A DNA stretch of 5,627 nt from the NCBI GenBank assembly GCA_947306845.1, contig CAMZHP010000233.1, forward strand, positions 1-5,627, in the 5' to 3' direction. Origin of the DNA: an uncultured Prevotellaceae bacterium. GTDB lineage: Bacteria; Bacteroidota; Bacteroidia; Bacteroidales; Bacteroidaceae. Shown here piece after piece: positions 1 through 5,627 of the stretch. A program made the translations under genes and the position numbers. The notes below the pieces were generated by a model. That model had not been told where the DNA came from and searched no databases. It worked only from the letters and a program-made list of their open reading frames with translations. Each line of letters starts with the position of its first letter. The stretch's first letter is position 1.

Positions 1-8
1 CTTATTCG

Positions 9-16
9 TATCTTTG
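9..16 (+). promoter_or_regulatory. Bacteroidota -7 promoter box for metY
   Basis: TATCTTTG matches the Bacteroidota primary-sigma -7 consensus TAnnTTTG exactly and is followed by CAA, as at two other promoters here. The matching -33 box would lie left of the window. Transcription would start only about 10-15 nt before the GTG at 34, so the leader is very short. The reading frame stays open to the left edge of the window, so this box also supports taking 34 as the start. Confidence 0.7.
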
Positions 17-33
17 CAAAAAATTTTATCAAC

Positions 34-1317
34 GTGAAAAAGAATTTGAGAAGAGCCTCCCTCTGCATCCATGCAGGCTACAAAGCCAAGAACGGCGAAC
101 CTATTGAACTTCCCATCATCCAGAGCACCACTTTCAAGTATGACGACTCTGACGAGATGGCCCAACTTTTCGACCTGAAGAAGGAAGGATATTTCTACAC
201 CCGCCTTCAGAATCCCACTAACGATGCCGTAGCCGCCAAGATAGCCGCCCTCGAAGGCGGTGTTGGCTGTGTGCTTACCTCCAGTGGTCAGGCCGCTAAC
301 TTCTATGCCCTGTTCAACATCTGCGAGGCAGGCGACCATGTAGTCACCTCCAATGAGATTTACGGCGGCACCTTCAATCTGTTTGGTGTGACCTTGAAGA
401 AACTCGGCATTGAGTGCACCTTTGTCTCCCCGGAAGCCAGTGAGGAAGAAATTCAGCAGGCATTCCGCCCCAACACCAAAGCATTGTTTGGCGAGACCAT
501 CTCCAATCCTGGCTGTGCCGTGCTCGATATCGAGAAGTTCGCCAAAATTGCCCACAAGAACGGTGTTCCTCTCATTGTGGACAACACTTTTGCCACCCCC
601 ATCAATTGCCGTCCCTTTGAATGGGGCGCCGACATCGTCACCCATTCCACCACCAAGTATATGGATGGCATGGCCACGCAGGTAGGCGGTGCCGTAGTGG
701 ACAGCGGCCATTTCGATTGGATGGCCCATGCCGAGAAATTCCCGGGCCTCACTACTCCCGACGAGTCATACCATGGTCTGACCTATGTGAAGGCCTTTGG
801 CAAGATGGGTTACACCACAAAATTGGTGGCACAGTTGATGCGTGACCTGGGAAGCATCCCCGCTCCCCAGAATTCCTTCCTTCTCAACCTCGGTTTGCAG
901 ACACTTCATCTGAGGATGGCCCGCCATTGCTCCAATGCCCAGCGTGTGGCAGAGTTTCTGAGCGGCGATGAGCGAGTGGCTTGGGTACACTACTGTGGTC
1001 TTCCCAGTGACCACTATTACGCCCTTGGCCAGAAATACCTCCCCAACGGTTCGTGCGGTGTCATCGCCTTTGGTCTGAAAGGCACCCGTGAGACCGCCAT
1101 CCAGTTCATGGACTCCCTTGAGATGATCAACATTGTTACCCATGTCGCTGATGCCCGCACCTGCGTGCTTCATCCCGCCAGTCACACCCACCGTCAGCTA
1201 TCGGATGAGCAGTTGCGTGAAGCCGGCGTCGCCCCCGACCTCATCCGTCTGTCAGTTGGCATTGAGGATATCGAGGACATCTTGGATGATATCCGCCAGG
1301 CTTTGGACAAAATATAA
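34..1317 (+). CDS. metY: O-acetylhomoserine sulfhydrylase (aminocarboxypropyltransferase), MetY type
   Basis: This is a cytoplasmic PLP enzyme of the Cys/Met metabolism family (fold type I). It would condense O-acetylhomoserine with sulfide to give homocysteine and acetate, the direct-sulfhydrylation route to methionine. At 427 residues it has the usual MetY length, longer than typical MetB/MetC (about 380-400). Visible family features are Tyr55 and Arg57 (YTR, the PLP-phosphate contact from the neighbouring subunit), the SSGQA turn at 83-87, Tyr110 in YGGT (ring stacking), SNP at 157-159, Asp183 in VDNT (pyridine nitrogen) and Lys208 in STTKYMDG, the Schiff-base lysine. The C-terminal RLSVGIED motif is present. 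The start is GTG; it puts the conserved CIHAG segment near residue 11, as expected, and a -7 box lies just upstream. The gene appears monocistronic. Codons are rich in C at the third position, unlike the more AT-rich regulator downstream. Related activities (cystathionine gamma-synthase or gamma-lyase) are less likely because of length and overall pattern. Confidence 0.92.
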   Translation: MKKNLRRASLCIHAGYKAKNGEPIELPIIQSTTFKYDDSDEMAQLFDLKKEGYFYTRLQNPTNDAVAAKIAALEGGVGCVLTSSGQAANFYALFNICEAGDHVVTSNEIYGGTFNLFGVTLKKLGIECTFVSPEASEEEIQQAFRPNTKALFGETISNPGCAVLDIEKFAKIAHKNGVPLIVDNTFATPINCRPFEWGADIVTHSTTKYMDGMATQVGGAVVDSGHFDWMAHAEKFPGLTTPDESYHGLTYVKAFGKMGYTTKLVAQLMRDLGSIPAPQNSFLLNLGLQTLHLRMARHCSNAQRVAEFLSGDERVAWVHYCGLPSDHYYALGQKYLPNGSCGVIAFGLKGTRETAIQFMDSLEMINIVTHVADARTCVLHPASHTHRQLSDEQLREAGVAPDLIRLSVGIEDIEDILDDIRQALDKI

Positions 1318-1337
1318 GGAAGCAACTGTGAAGGTCT

Positions 1338-1358
1338 GTCAAATGCCGTCAAATGCCG
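1338..1358. repeat. Perfect 10-bp tandem duplication
   Basis: GTCAAATGCC occurs at 1338-1347 and again immediately at 1348-1357, with one further matching base (G1358). It lies 20 bp after the metY stop in noncoding sequence. The unit is about one helical turn, so it could be a protein site or a simple slippage product. No function can be assigned. Confidence 0.6.
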
Positions 1359-1393
1359 AAAAACGCAGTTTTTTGAAAAAAGTACAGAAAATG

Positions 1394-1425
1394 TTTGGCG
1401 GATAGCCCAAAAAGTGCTACCTTTG
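1394..1425 (+). promoter_or_regulatory. Bacteroidota promoter of tRNA-Lys
   Basis: A -33 box TTTG (1394-1397) is separated by exactly 20 nt from a -7 box TACCTTTG (1418-1425). Both match the Bacteroidota consensus TTTG-N19-21-TAnnTTTG fully. Transcription would start near 1431, about 30 nt before the mature tRNA 5' end, leaving a short leader for RNase P to remove. The tRNA is therefore transcribed independently of metY. Confidence 0.8.
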
Positions 1426-1461
1426 CAACCGCAATTCAGAAAATAAGAATTGTAAGAGGAT

Positions 1462-1534
1462 GCACCCGTAGCTCAGTTGGTAGAGCACCTGACTCTTAAT
1501 CAGGGTGTCCAGGGTTCGAACCCCTGCGGGTGTA
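1462..1534 (+). tRNA. tRNA-Lys (anticodon CTT)
   Basis: A complete 73-nt cloverleaf can be folded by hand. The acceptor stem is 1462-1468 with 1527-1533 (seven pairs, the first a G-U wobble). The D arm is 1471-1474 with 1483-1486. The anticodon stem is 1488-1492 with 1500-1504, with loop CTCTTAA and anticodon CTT at 1495-1497, reading AAG. The variable loop has 5 nt. The T arm is 1510-1514 with 1522-1526 and has the standard TTCGAAC loop. The discriminator base is A1534. CCA is not encoded (CTA follows), so the tail must be added by nucleotidyltransferase, as is usual in Bacteroidota. A full-consensus promoter and a strong terminator flank it, making it a single-gene unit. Confidence 0.97.
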
Positions 1535-1556
1535 CTAGAGTTAAACAATTAAGAAT

Positions 1557-1594
1557 GAGGGAGTTAAGATTTTCTTAACTCTCTCTTCTTTTTT
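1557..1594 (+). terminator. Intrinsic terminator of tRNA-Lys
   Basis: A 13-bp stem (1557-1569 with 1573-1585, one G-U pair) closes on a TTT loop and is followed at once by a T-rich tail (1586-1594, TTC then six T). It lies 22 nt after the tRNA. On the minus strand the hairpin is kept but is followed by a mixed A/T stretch, so it may only partly terminate the convergent regulator gene, which ends at 1618. The 5' arm segment GAGTTAA also occurs at 1538-1544, so a weaker alternative pairing with the 3' arm is possible. Confidence 0.88.
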
Positions 1595-1617
1595 ACATGC
1601 TCGAAATCTGAACAGTT

Positions 1618-3261
1618 TTAATAGGTAGCTATTCGTCGGATGTCGTCCTCAAAAGAATCTTTGTTGCGAGCCCGTGACTTTAATTTTGAGCGATAGGTGT
1701 AGATGGTAGTGATTGACGAGCGAAGGATATCGGCTATCTTCTGATTGTCTTGGATTCCGAGGCGTATGAGGGCCAGCACACGAAGTTCAGTGGTGAGTTT
1801 GTTGGCATCTTCACCGACGTCAAAGCCATTGCCTTCGGTCATCAGTTTGTTCACTTCACTTACGAAATTAGGATAGATGTTGAGAAATGCCGTGTCAAAA
1901 TTTTGGTGAAACATCCGAATGCCTCCATTAATGGGGGCATTGCTTTTCAATTCAGCATAGAGTTCTTCCAATTTCCTCTCACGTGCCAAGCGGTTCATCT
2001 TTTTGAGTCGCTCTTCACCCCGATGAATCAGATTGCTGCACAATTCCAGGAATCGTCCGATGTATTCGTCTTTGATGCGGTTGGCCTCTTTCATCTGGAC
2101 ATTCATCAACCTTATTTCATCATTGTGCTGTGACAGTTCCACATTCATCCTACTGATTTTCTCATTGGCCAGACGCCGTTTCTTCATCAGGGAAAGCGTG
2201 TATATGATAGATCCTATCAAAAGAAGAGCGATGAGGGAAATGACAATGAGCAAGAGGTTGGTGCGGTGCTGAGCCTGAGTGCGTTCTGCATCGTATGCTT
2301 TTGTGATGAGAGGAGATAACCGGGCCGCTTGCACGCTTCTCAGTCTGCTGCCATAAAGTTGGGCATCGTCGCTGGCTTGCGACAGATAGAAATAGGCTTT
2401 TGAATAGTCGCCTCTCTCCATCAGGATAGCTGAGAGTTCACGAAATGAATTGTTTTCCAGGATTGTCCCCCGCAAATCACTGATGGCACTTAGGAGCAAG
2501 TATTTCTCTTGCATGTCTGATTGCTGTTTTCGAGAGAAGAAATAAGCCAACGTGCTGGTAATGATGCTATATCGCCGGTCGCCTTGCCGGATGGAAGGCA
2601 GATAGTCCTCGAAAATACGAATGGCCTGGTCCTCATTTCCCTTCTCAGAAGTAAAACTGGCCAAGTTGGTGATATATTCGAACGATTCTTTGGGAGCAAT
2701 TTGCAAAATCAGTTGCCTGTAATATTGCGTGCTGTCGAGGTACTCTTTAAAATATGGTGAATTTTGGGCCATTTCAGACCGATAGAGGAACAATTCTGCC
2801 TTTTGGTTGTAGTACTCCACTTTTTTCTCTGTATTGAGTTGAGGAAGTTGTATCTCATCAAGCATTGCACCGGCTTTTTCGAACATGCCTGATACCGCCA
2901 AAATATGAGCCATCCTGACGAGGCTGCTTGCCTTGAGATTAGTGTCGTTGAGTGACTGAAGGATTTCGATATTCTTCTTGATAAAATAATGTGCAGAATC
3001 GAAATTGAAGGCCATATATTCATCGTAGAGCCGATTGTTCAAAGCCAATTCTTGTTCGGAGGTCAATTTCATATCCTTTACTCCATCATGGATGGCTTTG
3101 ATATGGGCTTTCTTTTTAGAAATAAGGCTGTCTTGACAGTCTATCAGGCTATCAAGAGTATTATAAAGGGCCTTGATTTCCTTATCGTTTGTGCTGGCCA
3201 TCATCACTGCGCATGAAAATGAAAAGATGGCGGTAATAGATATCTTCGTCAAAAAACGCAT
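1618..3261 (-). CDS. SusR-like membrane-spanning transcriptional regulator (DUF6377 type)
   Basis: Read from ATG at 3261 the protein has 547 residues. Residues 1-22 form a signal peptide (basic start, hydrophobic core, cleavage near MMAS, no lipobox). Residues about 25-330 are all-helical with TPR-like repeats and would be periplasmic. Residues about 335-358 form one strongly hydrophobic transmembrane helix, followed by a basic KKRR stop. A coiled coil (about 362-398) leads to a cytoplasmic region. Residues about 488-530 resemble a LuxR/GerE helix-turn-helix: LTTELRVLALI, then QKIADIL, then the recognition helix SSITTIYTYRSKLKSR. From memory this order matches the DUF6377 family and the B. 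thetaiotaomicron starch regulator SusR, an inner-membrane activator responding to malto-oligosaccharides. The divergent SusB-type gene supports that role. An upstream in-frame start at 3369 is rejected because it precedes the promoter at 3291-3322. The target operon and ligand are inferred. A histidine kinase core and a receiver domain are absent, so signalling must be direct across the membrane. Confidence 0.85.
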   Translation of the reverse strand: MRFLTKISITAIFSFSCAVMMASTNDKEIKALYNTLDSLIDCQDSLISKKKAHIKAIHDGVKDMKLTSEQELALNNRLYDEYMAFNFDSAHYFIKKNIEILQSLNDTNLKASSLVRMAHILAVSGMFEKAGAMLDEIQLPQLNTEKKVEYYNQKAELFLYRSEMAQNSPYFKEYLDSTQYYRQLILQIAPKESFEYITNLASFTSEKGNEDQAIRIFEDYLPSIRQGDRRYSIITSTLAYFFSRKQQSDMQEKYLLLSAISDLRGTILENNSFRELSAILMERGDYSKAYFYLSQASDDAQLYGSRLRSVQAARLSPLITKAYDAERTQAQHRTNLLLIVISLIALLLIGSIIYTLSLMKKRRLANEKISRMNVELSQHNDEIRLMNVQMKEANRIKDEYIGRFLELCSNLIHRGEERLKKMNRLARERKLEELYAELKSNAPINGGIRMFHQNFDTAFLNIYPNFVSEVNKLMTEGNGFDVGEDANKLTTELRVLALIRLGIQDNQKIADILRSSITTIYTYRSKLKSRARNKDSFEDDIRRIATY

Positions 3262-3290
3262 AGGAACCACTTTTGTTGAACAATTCTCCA

Positions 3291-3322
3291 CAAAGATAGT
3301 TTTTTTCTTTCTGACAGCCAAA
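3291..3322 (-). promoter_or_regulatory. Bacteroidota promoter of the SusR-like regulator
   Basis: On the minus strand a TTTG -33 box (3322-3319) is followed after exactly 20 nt by TATCTTTG (3298-3291), a full match to the Bacteroidota consensus. The transcript would begin near 3284, giving a leader of about 23 nt before ATG at 3261. This decides the start: the codons between 3369 and 3262 lie within or upstream of the promoter. Confidence 0.82.
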
Positions 3323-3324
3323 TT

Positions 3325-3340
3325 CAAAGTGTCGACAAAG
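3325..3340 (-). promoter_or_regulatory. Candidate operator upstream of the regulator promoter
   Basis: On the minus strand CTTTG occurs at 3340-3336 and again at 3329-3325, an 11-bp period, ending 2 nt before the -33 box. Overlapping them is the 8-bp perfect palindrome TGTCGACA (3330-3337). This is a typical place for an activator or autorepressor to bind. Evidence is positional only, and CTTTG is short and also occurs inside -7 boxes. Confidence 0.3.
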
Positions 3341-3344
3341 AGTA

Positions 3345-3359
3345 AAAAATGCCATTTTT
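3345..3359. repeat. Short inverted repeat in the divergent intergenic region
   Basis: AAAAATG and CATTTTT form 7-bp arms around a single C. It lies about 23 bp upstream of the regulator's -33 box and about 100 bp upstream of the GH97 promoter's -33 box. It could be part of an operator, but the arms are A/T-rich and could arise by chance. Confidence 0.25.
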
Positions 3360-3438
3360 CCTTTTGCAATTATTTAGATTTTTCTGAAATACTAATTTTA
3401 CAATCATCTGAATAACAATACATTACATTTCTATCAAC

Positions 3439-3455
3439 TTTGATTTTTGCTTGAT
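3439..3455 (+). promoter_or_regulatory. Candidate activator site upstream of the GH97 promoter
   Basis: TTTGAT (3439-3444) and CTTGAT (3450-3455) share TTGAT with an 11-bp period and end 3 bp before the -33 box at 3459. Direct repeats phased by one helical turn next to a weak -33 box are typical of activator sites. The first copy reads CTTTGATT, close to CTTTGAAT in front of the regulator's promoter. No binding motif is known to me for comparison, so this is inference. Confidence 0.3.
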
Positions 3456-3458
3456 GAG

Positions 3459-3490
3459 ATTGTATGCCTATTCTTGCCGTCCTATCTTTG
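3459..3490 (+). promoter_or_regulatory. Bacteroidota promoter of the GH97 operon
   Basis: A perfect -7 box TATCTTTG (3483-3490) is preceded at exactly 20 nt by ATTG (3459-3462), a three-of-four match to the -33 box. The imperfect -33 fits a promoter that depends on an activator. Transcription would start near 3496, with a leader of about 34 nt before ATG 3530. The leader contains two abutting AAATTC copies (3497-3508) of unknown meaning. The promoter excludes the upstream in-frame ATG at 3464. Confidence 0.75.
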
Positions 3491-3529
3491 CAATCGAAAT
3501 TCAAATTCAACTCCTTCAAGATCAACCGA

Positions 3530-5545
3530 ATGAAAAAATCAATCATACATAAGTTAGGTTTTATTAGGTTATTTGTAGTAAGTTTTATCATTTGCTCCTT
3601 TGCACCAGTTCTAGCAAAGGACATCTTGGTTAACTCACCCGACGGTACCGTGACGGTCACTGTCGGTGTGAGGGCCAAGAAGCCTTTTTATAAGGTCGAC
3701 TACAACCAAACCGAAGTGATCTCTCCATCACACCTCGGTTTTCAACTCGACCAAGGCATTTTGGGCAATGATGTCAAACTTGCAGAAAAACGATTTTCCT
3801 CCAAAGACGAGACTTGGGACCAGCCGTGGGGAGAAGAACAGACCGTACGCAATCAATATAATGAACTGACCGTCTGCTTTCAGGAAACGACAGGTGACAA
3901 ACGCAGGATGAGCGTGATTTTCCGCGTGTTCAATGACGGTATAGGTTTTCGATACATACTGCCTGGTTTTGGAAAAGATAAGAAGTATTGTATTCAGGAA
4001 GAATTGACCGAGATCACCTTGGCACATGACGCCAAGGCTTGGTCAATTCCAACCAACCGCACCGAATACTTCGAGGGCATCTACACACGAAGTATGGTAA
4101 GTGAGAAAGATACGGTATGCACGCCACTCACCATCGAATATGAAGATTCGGTTTTCATGGCCATCCATGAAGCCGCCCTCGAGGATTACGCCAGTATCAA
4201 CCTCACTCCCCGGACCGGCAACAAAGGTCAGGTGAGGCTGCTCACCGCTCTCACCCCTTGGCAAAATGGTGTAAAAGTGTATGCTGAAGGAGAACTACGG
4301 TCTCCATGGCGCACCATCATCATCGGCAATACCGCCGGTGACCTGATGCTCTCCCGCCTGATGCTCAACTTAAACGAACCATCACGTATCGCCGATACCT
4401 CATGGATAGAGCCAGGCCGCTACATCGGTATTTGGTGGAGCATACACAAGAAACATAACACATGGGAAATGGGTCCCGCTCATGGTGCCACGACCCAAAA
4501 TGTGAAGCGATACATCGACTTTGCAGCCCGCCATGGTTTCAGCGGAGTGCTGGCCGAAGGATGGAACCAGGGATGGGGAGAAGGTGAACAGATCAGTTAT
4601 CTGAAGCCCTATCCTGATTTTGACATCGATGAAGTGTGCCGCTATGCCTTGTCAAAAGGCGTACGGTTCATCGGCCATACAGAGACCTGGGGCAACACGA
4701 AACTCCTCGAGCAGCAGATGGACTCTGCCTTTGCTTGGTATCACCGTCTGGGTATCAAAGTCGTCAAGACGGGGTATGTAGGTCATTATTTTGATGGCAA
4801 GGAACTGGCCAAGTCACAATATGGCATCCGTCATTACCGCAAGGTCATCGAAACAGCCGCCAAACACCAGATCATGATCGACAACCATGAGCCAGCCATG
4901 CCGACGGGGATTCAGCGTACCTGGCCCAATCTGATGACACAAGAGGGTGTTCGTGGGCAAGAATACAATGCTTGGGACGTGAGGGGAGGAAATCCTCCTG
5001 CCCATACAGTGACGTTGCCGTTCACCCGTTGCTTGGCTGGCCCCACCGACTTCACTCCTGCCATTTTCAATTTCTCCGAGGTCGTGAAGGGCACTCACCC
5101 CCACTCTACTCTCGCCAAACAGCTTGGAGAGTTCGTAGTCATATACAGTCCTCTTCAGATGGCTGCCGATGCGATAGAAAACTATGAAGGGCAGCCTGCC
5201 CTCACGTTTATAGAGAGTTGCCCCACGACATGGAGCATGACAATCATTCCCAATGGGAAAATAGGCGAGTATGTGACCGTAGCGAGAAAGGAGCGCGATG
5301 GCGACCGATGGTTTGTGGGCAGTATCACCAATGAAGAGGCAAGGACCATCGATCTCCCGCTCAAGTTCCTCGACGAAGGCGCCTCTTACCGCGCTGTTAT
5401 TTATGAAGACAGCCCCGAAGCCGATTTCAAGACCAATCCCTATCCCATGACCATTCGTCAGGAAGAGGTCACCAGTAAATCAATTTTGCGGCTGAGCCTT
5501 GCCCGTAGCGGCGGAGCAGCCATCAGAATTGAGAAAATCAATTGA
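3530..5545 (+). CDS. susB: Secreted GH97 alpha-glucosidase, inverting SusB-type
   Basis: The mature enzyme is predicted to be periplasmic and to hydrolyse alpha-glucosidic bonds of malto-oligosaccharides, releasing glucose with inversion and using Ca2+. From ATG 3530 it has 671 residues: a signal peptide (about 1-29, cleavage after PVLA, no lipobox), an N-terminal beta-sandwich (about 31-290), a catalytic barrel starting near YIGIWW at 298, and a C-terminal beta domain (about 575-671). Aligned from memory with B. thetaiotaomicron SusB, the base glutamates 439 and 508 correspond to Glu385 (HTETWG) and Glu454 (DNHEP), the Ca2+ ligand 526 to Glu472, and the general acid 532 to Glu478 (GQEYN). 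The spacings (69, 18 and 6 residues) are the same as in SusB. Glu179 (RTEYFE) probably matches Ca2+ ligand Glu194. Gly415 in KTGYVG stands where retaining GH97 alpha-galactosidases have the Asp nucleophile, so a retaining mechanism is excluded. It is somewhat shorter than SusB (738 residues), apparently through shorter active-site loops, so the preferred glucan could differ. It is the first gene of a plus-strand operon, divergent from the regulator. Confidence 0.92.
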   Translation: MKKSIIHKLGFIRLFVVSFIICSFAPVLAKDILVNSPDGTVTVTVGVRAKKPFYKVDYNQTEVISPSHLGFQLDQGILGNDVKLAEKRFSSKDETWDQPWGEEQTVRNQYNELTVCFQETTGDKRRMSVIFRVFNDGIGFRYILPGFGKDKKYCIQEELTEITLAHDAKAWSIPTNRTEYFEGIYTRSMVSEKDTVCTPLTIEYEDSVFMAIHEAALEDYASINLTPRTGNKGQVRLLTALTPWQNGVKVYAEGELRSPWRTIIIGNTAGDLMLSRLMLNLNEPSRIADTSWIEPGRYIGIWWSIHKKHNTWEMGPAHGATTQNVKRYIDFAARHGFSGVLAEGWNQGWGEGEQISYLKPYPDFDIDEVCRYALSKGVRFIGHTETWGNTKLLEQQMDSAFAWYHRLGIKVVKTGYVGHYFDGKELAKSQYGIRHYRKVIETAAKHQIMIDNHEPAMPTGIQRTWPNLMTQEGVRGQEYNAWDVRGGNPPAHTVTLPFTRCLAGPTDFTPAIFNFSEVVKGTHPHSTLAKQLGEFVVIYSPLQMAADAIENYEGQPALTFIESCPTTWSMTIIPNGKIGEYVTVARKERDGDRWFVGSITNEEARTIDLPLKFLDEGASYRAVIYEDSPEADFKTNPYPMTIRQEEVTSKSILRLSLARSGGAAIRIEKIN

Positions 5546-5587
5546 ATCAATGTATTAACTCTTATTTATAACTAAAAACCAAAATCA

Positions 5588-5627
5588 ATGAAAAAAGCAA
5601 AAAGTCAATTCTACCGCTTGCTGATGC
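5588..5627 (+). CDS. Start of next operon gene (truncated by window; possible SusC-like transporter)
   Basis: An ATG at 5588 opens a frame of 13 complete codons (MKKAKSQFYRLLM) that runs off the window. The basic start followed by hydrophobic residues looks like the beginning of a signal peptide. It begins 42 nt after the GH97 stop, with an A-rich leader, no TAnnTTTG box and no terminator in the gap, so it is probably cotranscribed. In sus-like loci a susC TonB-dependent receptor gene follows susB; here that is only an expectation from context. Confidence 0.55.
   Translation, partial: MKKAKSQFYRLLM

Noticed and set aside
766..1191. Minus-strand open frame of 141 codons inside metY
   Set aside because: It is the shadow of a well-supported coding gene with biased codon use; the product resembles no family and no promoter is visible.
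1338..1358. CRISPR-like repeat
   Set aside because: Only two abutting 10-bp copies exist, without spacers.
1357..1375. Possible terminator after metY
   Set aside because: The hairpin has about eight weak pairs with a GCA loop and no T-run beyond its own arm, followed by GAAAAAA. It is too weak to call.
1133..1405. Plus-strand open frame overlapping the metY end
   Set aside because: It lies mostly out of frame inside metY, has low-complexity Pro/Ser-rich translation and no leader signals.
3230..3261. Lipoprotein signal at Cys17 of the regulator
   Set aside because: The residues before the Cys (SFS) do not fit a lipobox, and a normal cleavage site follows at residues 20-23.
3262..3369. In-frame N-terminal extension of the regulator (start at 3369)
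   Set aside because: It would place the signal peptide 36 residues inside the protein, and the full-consensus promoter at 3291-3322 lies within the extension.
3464..3529. In-frame N-terminal extension of the GH97 gene (start at 3464)
   Set aside because: The -7 box at 3483-3490 falls inside it, and the signal peptide begins only at the ATG at 3530.
3370..3678. Open frame of 102 codons on the minus strand across the intergenic region
   Set aside because: It overlaps the start of the GH97 gene and its promoter, its product has no recognisable domain, and the A/T-rich region explains it by chance.

Overview
The window looks like chromosomal DNA of a Bacteroidales bacterium, most likely a Prevotella/Segatella- or Bacteroides-like gut or rumen commensal. 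Four promoters carry the Bacteroidota-specific -7 box TAnnTTTG, three of them with a TTTG-like -33 box exactly 20 nt upstream. No convincing Shine-Dalgarno sequences precede the genes. The tRNA gene does not encode its CCA tail. The carbohydrate genes belong to families typical of Bacteroidota polysaccharide utilization loci (PULs).

Layout. (1) 34-1317, plus strand: a complete metY-type, PLP-dependent O-acetylhomoserine sulfhydrylase with a GTG start, just downstream of its own -7 box. (2) 1318-1461: a spacer with a perfect 10-bp tandem duplication and the promoter of the next gene. (3) 1462-1534: tRNA-Lys(CTT), followed by a strong intrinsic terminator (1557-1594). (4) 1618-3261, minus strand: a membrane-spanning regulator of the DUF6377/SusR-like type, with signal peptide, periplasmic TPR-like helices, one transmembrane helix, a cytoplasmic coiled coil and a LuxR-like helix-turn-helix. 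It is convergent with the tRNA. (5) 3262-3529: a 268-bp divergent intergenic region with two back-to-back Bacteroidota promoters and candidate operator repeats. (6) 3530-5545, plus strand: a secreted glycoside hydrolase family 97 enzyme of the inverting, SusB-type subgroup with all expected catalytic glutamates. (7) 5588 to the end: the first 13 codons of another gene in the same direction, probably the next member of the operon.

How the parts work together. The right half (1618 to the end) reads as the upstream edge of a starch- or alpha-glucan-utilization (sus-like) locus. The regulator would sense oligosaccharides in the periplasm and activate the divergent GH97 operon across the shared intergenic region. 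The GH97 enzyme would release glucose from malto-oligosaccharides in the periplasm. The truncated gene would be expected to be a SusC-like TonB-dependent transporter, but 13 codons cannot prove this. The left half (metY and tRNA-Lys) is housekeeping and unrelated to the PUL; the tRNA terminator separates the two. I did not find a wholly new system. The most useful leads are the phased repeats in front of the two divergent promoters and the single-chain, membrane-to-DNA design of the regulator.
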